Source: Actinomycetota bacterium
GTDB taxonomy: Bacteria; Actinomycetota; Acidimicrobiia; Acidimicrobiales; Ilumatobacteraceae
NCBI GenBank assembly: GCA_026393475.1
Contig: JAPLAA010000104.1
Coordinates: forward strand, 124,001-188,000
DNA length: 64,000 bases
Reading direction: 5' to 3'
The notes under the pieces were generated by a model. It was not told the origin of the DNA. It made no database searches and saw only the letters and a program-made list of their open reading frames with translations. Below are positions 7,828 to 14,922 of the stretch, in pieces. Each line of letters starts with the position of its first letter. The stretch's first letter is position 1. The translations under genes were made by a program, and so were the position numbers.

Positions 7828-9621
7828 GTGGCGACGGGTGCGCTTGGCCGGCGCGTCGGCGGCCGGAGCCGCCTCGACCGGGGCGGCAGCAGGCGTTGCC
7901 GCCGCGGTCGCCTTCGTGGCCTTGCCGGCTTTCGTGGCCGTGGCCTTGGTGGCCTTGGAGGCCTTCGTGGCCGTGACCGTGGCCTTGGTGGCCTTCACCG
8001 GAGCGGCCGCGGCCGGGGCGTCGATCGCCTTGGTGGCCTTGGTCGCCTTGGAGGGCTTGGCCGGCGTGGCGGGCGTGGCCGGCGTGGCCGGCGTGGCGGC
8101 CTTCGCCGTCCTGGTCGTCGCCTTGCCAGCCCTGCCAGCCGTGCCAGCCCTGCCAGCCGTGCCAGCCGTGCCAGTCTTCGGTGCGACTGCTGCCGAGGTC
8201 GCCTTCGTGGCCTTCGCCGGCGTCGTGGCCTCCGCGGGCGCGGTCGCGTTGGTCGCGTTGGTCGCGTTGGTCGCCTTGGTCGTCCTGGTGGCCTTGGCCG
8301 TCTTGGTCGCCTTCGCCGGCGTGACCGGCAGCTCGACGGCGACCGGCGCGGCTGCCTGCTTCGACCCGCGCCGCCCGGTGCTGCGTGACGTGGGCGTCGC
8401 CGACGCCTCGGTCGGCGCCGCCGGCTCGAGCGCGAGCGACGGCTGCGCCGCTGCTGCGGCTGCTGCGGCGGCGGCCTTCTTGCTCGGGCGCCGTCCCTTC
8501 GTCGGGGCCGTGGCGGGAGCCTCGGCGAGCGCCGCGTCGATCGCGAGGGCGACGGTGGAGCCCGCATCCGGGGCGACCGGGGGCTTGGTGCGCTTCGACG
8601 TCCGCGACGCCTTCGCCGGCGCTTCCGCGGGCAGCTTCGCCGTCGCCATCGCCGCCATGGCCAGGTCGATGCTGCGACGAGCGGGCGCGAAGCTCTCGAC
8701 CACGAGGGTGACGGCATCGCCGATCTTCATGAACTCGCGGGCGCTGCGCGGCGCGGGGTCGCTCATGAGGCGCAGCGGCACATAGCCCTTCACCTCGCCG
8801 ACGCGCACGTAGGCACCGTGCGACGAGTAGTTCTCGACGACCGCGTTGACGCTGCTGCCGAGCGGATGGTGCTCGACGAACGACAGGAACGCCATCAGGT
8901 CGTTCACCGGCTGACCGGTCTTGGGTGCGGCGGTCGCGGCCGACGCAGCGGCCGGCTGGCGATCGGCGGCCGGCTGGCGATCGGCGGCCTGCTGGCGATC
9001 GGCGGGTGCGGCGGCGCCGCGGCCGCCCACACGAGCACCGGGCGGCGGCGCCTTGGGCACCGGCATCGGCTGGCTGGCCTCGGGCGAACCGATGCGGGCC
9101 GAGCCGCGCTTGTCGGGGCGCTCCGAGCCACCCGCACGGTCGGCCCGCTCGCTGCCACCGGACTTCTTGCGCTTGGCCTCCTTCATCGCGCTGCGGCTCA
9201 CCGGGCCGCGCACGGGGATGCGTGGCACGAAGACCCAGCCGATGTGCGGCACTGGCTTGCCACCGATGAGGCGACCCTCGTCGAACAGCCAGTCGTACTG
9301 GCCGTGGAACTCCTGGAAGGAGTCGTTGGTGAGGATCGTCGCACCCACCTTGTTGGCGATGGAGAGGACGAAGGCGTCGCCGCGACCGACGGCGCCGGCC
9401 GGCGGAGCGACGAGTTCGTTGTTGGCGATGGCCTCGTCGAACTCCTTCACCTCCTTGTTCTCGATGCGATGCCCGAAGGTGGCGTCGACGACGACGGTGA
9501 TGAGGGCGTCGGGGTGTTCCGCCATGAACGCCATCACCGCCTCGTTCAGCTGGGAGAGGCTCGGCATCGAGCGCCCCTCGGTGGCGATGTTGGATCCGTC
9601 TACGACGACGTGGTGAGGCAT
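7822..9621 (-). CDS. Zc3h12a-like (NYN/PIN) ribonuclease fused to an S1 domain and a histone H1-like Lys/Ala/Thr tail
   Basis: About 599 residues in three parts. Residues 1-150 look like a Zc3h12a/NYN-type RNase: VVVDGSNIATEG at the start, VVVDATFGH, then GRGDAFVLSIANKVGATILTND, supplying the acidic residues of this PIN-like fold. Residues about 253-322 are an S1 RNA-binding domain (SVNAVVENYSSHGAYVRVGE, then GYVPLRLM). Between them is a linker with repeated ADRQPA units. From about residue 330 to the end is a low-complexity tail of KAT, PAK and AAP repeats ending KRTRRHR, very like histone H1 or HU-type tails. It is probably a cytoplasmic RNA-processing or RNA-decay enzyme; its target is unknown. 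ATG 9621 is preferred to TTG 9636. It diverges from the HAD gene across 85 bp. Confidence 0.75.
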   Translation of the reverse strand: MPHHVVVDGSNIATEGRSMPSLSQLNEAVMAFMAEHPDALITVVVDATFGHRIENKEVKEFDEAIANNELVAPPAGAVGRGDAFVLSIANKVGATILTNDSFQEFHGQYDWLFDEGRLIGGKPVPHIGWVFVPRIPVRGPVSRSAMKEAKRKKSGGSERADRAGGSERPDKRGSARIGSPEASQPMPVPKAPPPGARVGGRGAAAPADRQQAADRQPAADRQPAAASAATAAPKTGQPVNDLMAFLSFVEHHPLGSSVNAVVENYSSHGAYVRVGEVKGYVPLRLMSDPAPRSAREFMKIGDAVTLVVESFAPARRSIDLAMAAMATAKLPAEAPAKASRTSKRTKPPVAPDAGSTVALAIDAALAEAPATAPTKGRRPSKKAAAAAAAAAAQPSLALEPAAPTEASATPTSRSTGRRGSKQAAAPVAVELPVTPAKATKTAKATRTTKATNATNATNATAPAEATTPAKATKATSAAVAPKTGTAGTAGRAGTAGRAGKATTRTAKAATPATPATPATPAKPSKATKATKAIDAPAAAAPVKATKATVTATKASKATKATATKAGKATKATAAATPAAAPVEAAPAADAPAKRTRRHR

Positions 9622-9706
9622 AACGCGTCCAGTCAACCACGCGTGCGGCCCGTCCGGCCGGATCCCGTCTCAGGTGGCGGGACGGCGCATCGCTACCATC
9701 GCCCGC

Positions 9707-10378
9707 ATGTCAGACGCCCCCACCTCACCGAACCAGTCCACCGCCGTCGGCCTCAAGGCGGTGCTGTGGGACTTCGGAGGCGTCATCCTCTCCAGCCCCT
9801 TCGAGGCGTTCAACTCCTACGAGCGCCGGCACGGCCTGCCACCCGACTTCATCCGTGGCGTCAACGCGACGAACCCCCTCACGAACGCCTGGGCCCAGCT
9901 CGAGCGCAGCGACATCTCGCCGGCGACGTTCGACACCGAGTTCGCCGACGAGAGCGAGGCGCTCGGCCATCGCGTGCCCGGCGCCGACGTGCTCGCGCTG
10001 CTGTCCGGCCAGGTGCGCCCCGAGATGGTGCGAGCGCTCGACCGGGTGATCGAGGCGGGGTATCGCACGGCCTGCCTCACCAACAACGTCAGCGGCGAGC
10101 ACTCGTCGGCCGAGCGGGCCGAGACGATCAGGGCGATCATGGCCCGGTTCGAACACGTGGTCGAGAGCAGCAAGGTCGGCTGCCGCAAGCCCGAGCCGCG
10201 GTTCTACGAGATCGCCTGCGAGCTGCTCGGGGTCACGCCGCACGAGTGCGTGTTCCTCGACGACCTCGGGATCAACCTCAAGCCCGCGGCGGCGATGGGC
10301 ATGCGCACCATCAAGGTGCTCGACCCCGCCGACGCGCTCGCCTCGCTGTCGGCGATCCTCGACCTCCAGCTCGCCTGA
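9707..10378 (+). CDS. HAD-superfamily hydrolase, subfamily IA
   Basis: 223 residues. Motif I is DFGGVI near residue 18, where the first Asp would be the nucleophile; the second Asp of the usual DxD is replaced by Gly. LTNNVS gives motif II, K in SSKVGCRKPEPRFYEIA motif III, and FLDDLGINLKPAAAMGM motif IV. This resembles the epoxide-hydrolase N-terminal phosphatase/haloacid dehalogenase branch. DFGGVI rather than DxD means phosphatase chemistry is not assured. ATG 9707 was chosen because upstream codons lack conservation signals. It converges on kgd with 68 bp between. Confidence 0.8.
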   Translation: MSDAPTSPNQSTAVGLKAVLWDFGGVILSSPFEAFNSYERRHGLPPDFIRGVNATNPLTNAWAQLERSDISPATFDTEFADESEALGHRVPGADVLALLSGQVRPEMVRALDRVIEAGYRTACLTNNVSGEHSSAERAETIRAIMARFEHVVESSKVGCRKPEPRFYEIACELLGVTPHECVFLDDLGINLKPAAAMGMRTIKVLDPADALASLSAILDLQLA

Positions 10379-10399
10379 TCTCGCCCGACCTCGCCCGAT
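10370..10399. repeat. 10-bp imperfect direct repeats over the HAD stop codon
   Basis: CTCGCCTGAT, CTCGCCCGAC and CTCGCCCGAT run head to tail at 10370-10399. The first unit contains the TGA stop of the HAD gene. Confidence 0.6.
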
Positions 10400-10446
10400 C
10401 TCGCTGGCCCGGTCCGACCCGGCGAGGGCCGGAGCGGCGGTGAAGG

Positions 10447-13400
10447 TCAGAAGCCCTGGAAGGTCTCGTCCATGAGGTCGGCGAGCTCCTGGTCGTGGAT
10501 GGCCTTCGAGCCGGTGGCCGGGCTGCCGCTCTCGACGCGTGCAACGTGGCGCAGGTCGTACCCACGCTCCTTCACGCGCCAGGTGCGGTGCTCGACGAAG
10601 CTCCACGGCCCCATGTTCTCGGGCTCTTCCTGCAGCCACACCAGGTCGTGCGCGTTCGGGTAGTGCTCGAGCACCTTGAGCATCGCCTCCTGCGGGAACG
10701 GGTAGAGCTGCTCGACACGCACGATCGCGACGGGCGCCTGACGCTTGTTGCGCTCGTTGAAGGCGTCCCACGCGACCTTGCCGGAGCAGAACACGATGCG
10801 CTGGACCGCGGCGGCATCGGTCACCCACGGATCGTCGAGGACCTCCTCGAACGAGCCCTGCGTGAAGGCGTCGACGTGGCTCATCGTCTCCTTCATGCGC
10901 AGCGGTGACTTGGGCGCGAACATCACCAGCGGCTTGCGTACCTCGCGACGCACCTGACGGCGCAGGAGGTGGAAGTACTGGGCGGCCGTCGTGGCGTTGA
11001 CCACCTGGATGTTGTCCTCGGCGCACAGCGTGAGGAAGCGCTCGATGCGGGCCGAGCTGTGCTCGGGCCCCTGGCCCTCGTAGCCGTGCGGCAGGAGCAG
11101 CACGAGCCCGTTCTCCTGGCCCCACTTGTCCTCGGCCGCCACCAGGTACTGGTCGATGATGATCTGGGCACCGTTGATGAAGTCGCCGAACTGGGCCTCC
11201 CACACCACGAGCGCATCGTGGTTGGAGTGGGCGTAGCCGTACTCGTAGCCGAGGGCGGCGTATTCGCTGAGCAACGAGTCGTACACCCAGATGTCGGCCT
11301 CCTTCTCCGGCAGGTGCTGGAGCGGGATGAAGATCTGCTCGTTCTCGTAGTCGACGAGCGCGGCGTGCCGGTGGCTGAACGTGCCGCGCCGGCAGTCCTC
11401 GCCGGCGAGGCGTACCGGGTTGCCCTCGAGGACGAGCGAGCCGAGGGCGAACGCCTCGGCGGTCGCCCAGTCGACCATGCCGGTCTCCTCGTACTGCTTC
11501 GCGCGAGCGGCGAACTGGCGGCCGAGCTTGGGGTGGACGGTGAAGCCCTCCGGGTAGTTCGTCAGCTGGCCGAAGATGCGGTCGAGGGTGGGGCGGTCGA
11601 CGCCGGTGGGCACGTGGGGCAGCACGCCGCGCGGCTGCGGCGGCTTGGCGGCCTTGACCTTCTCCGGGGCGTGGGCGCGGGTCTCGTCGAGCGCGACCTG
11701 GAGCTTCGACTGGAAGTCGTTGAGCACGCCCTCGGCCTCGTCGAGGGTGATGTCGCCGCGCTTGACGAGCTGCTCGACGTAGATCTTGCGCACGCTGCGT
11801 CGCTCGGCGATGGCCTTGTACATGAGCGGCTGGGTGTAGCTCGGGTCGTCGCCCTCGTTGTGGCCGTGGCGCCGGTAGCAGACCATGTCGATCACGACGT
11901 CCTTGTGGAACTGCTGGCGGTACTCGAACGCCAGGCGGGCCACGCGGGCGCACGCCTCGGGGTCGTCGCCGTTCACGTGGAAGATCGGCGCCTGCACCGT
12001 CTTCGCGACGTCGCTGCAGTACAGCGACGACCGGGCGTACTGCGGCGAGGTGGTGAAGCCGATCTGGTTGTTGATGATGAGGTGGATCGTGCCGCCGACG
12101 CGGTACCCGCTGATGTCGCTCATCGCGAGGCACTCGGCGACGATGCCCTGGCCGGCGAACGCGGCGTCGCCATGGATGAGCAGCGACAGCACGGGGAACG
12201 AGTTCGGCGGGTCGATCTGGTCCTGCTGGGCACGGACCATGCCCATCACGATCGGGTCGACCGTCTCGAGGTGACTGGGGTTCGCAGCGAGTTCGATCTT
12301 CAGGCTCGCGCCCGAGGTCGACTCGTACTTGCCCATCGCGCCGAGGTGGTACTTCACGTCGCCGGAGCCCTGCACCGACGACGGGTCGACGTGACCTTCG
12401 AACTCCTTGAAGATCTGGTCGTAGCTCTTGCCCATCACGTTGGCGAGCACGTTGAGACGGCCACGGTGGGCCATCCCGAGCACGGCACCGTCGAGGCCTG
12501 CATCGGCCGAGCGCGACAGGATCTCGTCGAGGATCGGGATCGCCGACTCGGCCCCTTCGAGGCCGAACCGCTTGGTGCCGACGTACTTGGTGGCGAGGAA
12601 CTTCTCGAACGCCTCGGCGGAGTTGAGCCGCTCGAGGATGCGGTGCTTCTCCTCCTTGGTGAAGTCGAAGTGAACGCCTTCGAGCTTCGACTGGATCCAG
12701 CGCTGCTCCTCGGTGTTCTGGATGTGCATGTACTCGACACCGATGGTGCGGCAGTACGCGTCGCGCAGCACGCCCAACAGGTCGCCGAGGGTCATCCGGT
12801 CGACGCCGGCGACGCCGCCGGTGAGGAATTCGCGGTCGAGGTCCCAGATCGTGAGGCCGTAGGTGGCCGGGTCGAGCTCCTGGGGCAGCTCGGGCTGACG
12901 CCAACGCAGCGGATCGAGGTCGGCGATGAGATGCCCGCGGACGCGGTGCACGCGGATGAGGGTGGCCACCTGCATCTGCTTGTGCAGCATCGCGTCTTCG
13001 CGGTTGATCGGGTTGACGTCGGAGTGCCACTTCACGGCCTCGTACGGCACGCCGAGGCTCTGGAAGATCTGCTCGTAGAACGCGTGCTCGCCCATGAGCA
13101 GTTCGTGCACGCGCTTGAGGAACATGCCGCTCTCGGCACCCTGGATGATGCGATGGTCGTAGGTGCTGGTGACCGTGACGACCTTGCTGATGCCGAGCGA
13201 TCCGAGCGCGTGCTCGTCGGCGCCCTGGAACTCGGCGGGGTAATCGATGCTGCCGACGCCGACGATGACGCCCTGGCCGGGCATCAGCCGCGGCACGGAC
13301 TGGACCGTGCCGATGGTGCCCGGGTTGGTGAGCGTGACGCTCGCGCCCTGGAAGTCAGAGACGGCGAGCTTGTTGTTCTTGACCTTGCGGATGAGCTCTT

Positions 13401-14187
13401 CGTACGACGCGAGGAAGCCGGCGAAGTCGAGCGCCGCCGCGTCGCGCAGCACCGGGACGACGAGGGTGCGCGAGCCGTCGGCCTTGCTGACGTCGACGGC
13501 CAGGCCCATGTTGACCGCGGCATTGCGAACCAGGCGCGGCTTGCCGTCGGCGCCCTCGGCATAGGTGTTGTTCATGCCCGGCACCGCGTCGGCGATGGCG
13601 CGCACGATGGCGTAACCGATGAGGTGGGTGAAGCTGACCTTGCCCTGACCGCTCCGGCTGCGGTAGCCGTTGATGACCTTGCGGTTCACCTCGAGCAGCT
13701 TGGCGGGCACGTTGCGGAAGCTGGTCGCGGTGGGCACCGAGAGGCTGCGCTCCATGTTCGCGGCGATGGCGACGCCTGCACCGCGGATGGGCTCACCGAC
13801 GTCGTCGCCGACCACGATCGTGCCGTTGCTGGGCGCGGCCGGGGCCGGGGCGGATGCGGGCGCGGCGGCTGCCGGCGCGGCGGGCGCCGGTGCGACGGGC
13901 GCCGGTGCGACGGGCGCCGGTGCCTCGTTGGCGGGAGCGGCGGGAGCGGGAGGTGCGACGGGTTCGGCCGGGGCCGCTGGTGCGGTGGACCGCGCCGCCG
14001 CGGCGGCCGGTCCTCCGAAGGTGGCGGGTGCCGCCCCGCGGTAGTCGGAGAAGAACTCTCGCCACGACTCGCTCACCGACTCGGGGTCGGCGACGAACTG
14101 GCCGTACATCTCGTCGACGAGCCACGAGTTGGTGCCGAAATCGTTCGGCACGTCGTGGGGCTGGCTCGTGTGATCCGTTGCAGTCAT
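10447..14187 (-). CDS. kgd: Multifunctional 2-oxoglutarate decarboxylase/dehydrogenase E1 with fused acyltransferase domain
   Basis: About 1246 residues, the length of mycobacterial Kgd (about 1230). Order of parts: an N-terminal E1-type helix (SWLVDEMYGQFVADPESVSE), a long Ala/Pro linker, an E2-like acyltransferase domain ending near STYDHRIIQGAESG (about 340-350), then the thiamine diphosphate E1 domains (GMAHRGRLNVLANVMGK near 570; HGDAAFAGQGIVAECL; HLIINNQIGFTT). It acts in the TCA cycle, converting 2-oxoglutarate to succinate semialdehyde, or to succinyl-CoA with E2/E3 partners, in the cytoplasm. ATG 14187 precedes the conserved N-terminus; GTG 14190 is equally close. The upstream region, shared with the cupredoxin gene, holds an 11/10-bp repeat array. 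Confidence 0.95.
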   Translation of the reverse strand: MTATDHTSQPHDVPNDFGTNSWLVDEMYGQFVADPESVSESWREFFSDYRGAAPATFGGPAAAAARSTAPAAPAEPVAPPAPAAPANEAPAPVAPAPVAPAPAAPAAAAPASAPAPAAPSNGTIVVGDDVGEPIRGAGVAIAANMERSLSVPTATSFRNVPAKLLEVNRKVINGYRSRSGQGKVSFTHLIGYAIVRAIADAVPGMNNTYAEGADGKPRLVRNAAVNMGLAVDVSKADGSRTLVVPVLRDAAALDFAGFLASYEELIRKVKNNKLAVSDFQGASVTLTNPGTIGTVQSVPRLMPGQGVIVGVGSIDYPAEFQGADEHALGSLGISKVVTVTSTYDHRIIQGAESGMFLKRVHELLMGEHAFYEQIFQSLGVPYEAVKWHSDVNPINREDAMLHKQMQVATLIRVHRVRGHLIADLDPLRWRQPELPQELDPATYGLTIWDLDREFLTGGVAGVDRMTLGDLLGVLRDAYCRTIGVEYMHIQNTEEQRWIQSKLEGVHFDFTKEEKHRILERLNSAEAFEKFLATKYVGTKRFGLEGAESAIPILDEILSRSADAGLDGAVLGMAHRGRLNVLANVMGKSYDQIFKEFEGHVDPSSVQGSGDVKYHLGAMGKYESTSGASLKIELAANPSHLETVDPIVMGMVRAQQDQIDPPNSFPVLSLLIHGDAAFAGQGIVAECLAMSDISGYRVGGTIHLIINNQIGFTTSPQYARSSLYCSDVAKTVQAPIFHVNGDDPEACARVARLAFEYRQQFHKDVVIDMVCYRRHGHNEGDDPSYTQPLMYKAIAERRSVRKIYVEQLVKRGDITLDEAEGVLNDFQSKLQVALDETRAHAPEKVKAAKPPQPRGVLPHVPTGVDRPTLDRIFGQLTNYPEGFTVHPKLGRQFAARAKQYEETGMVDWATAEAFALGSLVLEGNPVRLAGEDCRRGTFSHRHAALVDYENEQIFIPLQHLPEKEADIWVYDSLLSEYAALGYEYGYAHSNHDALVVWEAQFGDFINGAQIIIDQYLVAAEDKWGQENGLVLLLPHGYEGQGPEHSSARIERFLTLCAEDNIQVVNATTAAQYFHLLRRQVRREVRKPLVMFAPKSPLRMKETMSHVDAFTQGSFEEVLDDPWVTDAAAVQRIVFCSGKVAWDAFNERNKRQAPVAIVRVEQLYPFPQEAMLKVLEHYPNAHDLVWLQEEPENMGPWSFVEHRTWRVKERGYDLRHVARVESGSPATGSKAIHDQELADLMDETFQGF

Positions 14188-14264
14188 CACGGTCGATGGT
14201 ACCCGTCGGTCATGCGTTCGACCGTGCGTTGCTGCCCCGGAATCGCCTGCAAGCACGAACATCG

Positions 14265-14328
14265 GATGCACCGGCGATGTGCGGCGATGCACCGGCGATG
14301 CACCGGCGATGCACCGGCGAGGTGCGGC
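14265..14328. repeat. Helically phased 11/10-bp tandem array in the kgd/cupredoxin divergent region
   Basis: Four units of GATGCACCGGC (14265-14275, 14286-14296, 14297-14307, 14308-14318) alternate with GATGTGCGGC (14276-14285) and GAGGTGCGGC (14319-14328). The average period is near 10.7 bp, one helical turn. It lies between the divergent starts at 14187 and 14403. It could be a multi-site operator or only slippage. Confidence 0.75.
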
Positions 14329-14402
14329 GATGTGCCCGACGCCTCGCACGAACTTCGCGCACCATCGTGTTTTCGCAAGCCGTCACTTGTATTATTCGGC
14401 GC

Positions 14403-14792
14403 ATGAGATTCCGAGCCGCTCTCGCACCCGTCGCCATCGCCGTCGCCTCCGCCGCCTTCCTCGCCAGTTGTGGCGGCGGCAGCGACAGCGGCAGCACGGG
14501 CACCACGATCCCCGCCGACGTGACGGTCGTCGCCGTCGAGGGCATCGCCTGGGACGCCAAGGACTACACGGCCACCGCCGGCGAGATCAGCATCGCCGCG
14601 GTCAACCGGTCGAGCCTCCCCCACAACCTGCACATCGTCGACCCGTCGGGCACACAGCTGCCACAGGTGTGGGACATCCCGAGCCGTGGCGACGCCGTCA
14701 ACGACACCATCACACTCAGTGCCGGCACCTACACGCTGATCTGCACGATCCCCGGCCACGCCAACATGAAGTCGACCCTCACCGTCAGCTGA
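14403..14792 (+). CDS. Cupredoxin (plastocyanin-like) lipoprotein
   Basis: 129 residues. It has a short lipoprotein signal (RFRAALAPVAIAVASAAFLASC) with the lipobox Cys in LASC, then a Ser/Gly/Thr spacer and a single cupredoxin domain. The type-1 copper ligands are visible: His in LPHNLHIV, and Cys, His and Met in CTIPGHANM near the C-terminus. It should be a small blue-copper electron carrier anchored outside the membrane. It has no obvious redox partner next to it; the convergent molybdoenzyme at 14923 is on the opposite strand. The promoter region is shared with kgd. Confidence 0.9.
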   Translation: MRFRAALAPVAIAVASAAFLASCGGGSDSGSTGTTIPADVTVVAVEGIAWDAKDYTATAGEISIAAVNRSSLPHNLHIVDPSGTQLPQVWDIPSRGDAVNDTITLSAGTYTLICTIPGHANMKSTLTVS

Positions 14793-14800
14793 CCCCACCC

Positions 14801-14907
14801 CGCGATGAGAGGTGAGTGGCCCGGGCGACCGCATCTCTCATCGCCAGGTCGCTCAGCTGCTTCGCGATGAGAGATGGGGGCGCCACCGCCACTCACCTCT
14901 CATCGCG
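14801..14907. repeat. Nested inverted-repeat element between convergent genes
   Basis: The outer arms are a perfect 20-bp inverted repeat: CGCGATGAGAGGTGAGTGGC at 14801-14820 and its complement at 14888-14907. Nested inside is a perfect 13-bp inverted pair of a related sequence: CATCTCTCATCGC at 14832-14844 and GCGATGAGAGATG at 14864-14876. All four arms share GATGAGAG. The element fills the space between the convergent cupredoxin and molybdoenzyme genes and may act as a bidirectional terminator or be a dispersed palindromic element. Confidence 0.85.
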
Positions 14908-14922
14908 ACGGAGTCGGGGTCG

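Noticed and set aside
9674-9706. Longer N-terminus for the HAD hydrolase
   Set aside because: The extra 11 codons (AGRRIATIAR) overlap the promoter side and precede the natural start at ATG 9707.
14265-14328. Possible CRISPR array
   Set aside because: Units are 10-11 bp with no spacers and no cas genes in the window; the same applies to the arrays at 17252, 24008 and 33207.
10969-14406. A very long plus-strand open frame (over 1100 codons) opposite kgd
   Set aside because: It is the antisense shadow of kgd in GC-rich DNA: the opposite strand encodes a complete, motif-bearing Kgd, and the shadow shows only Val/Asp/Arg/Glu-rich composition with no domain.
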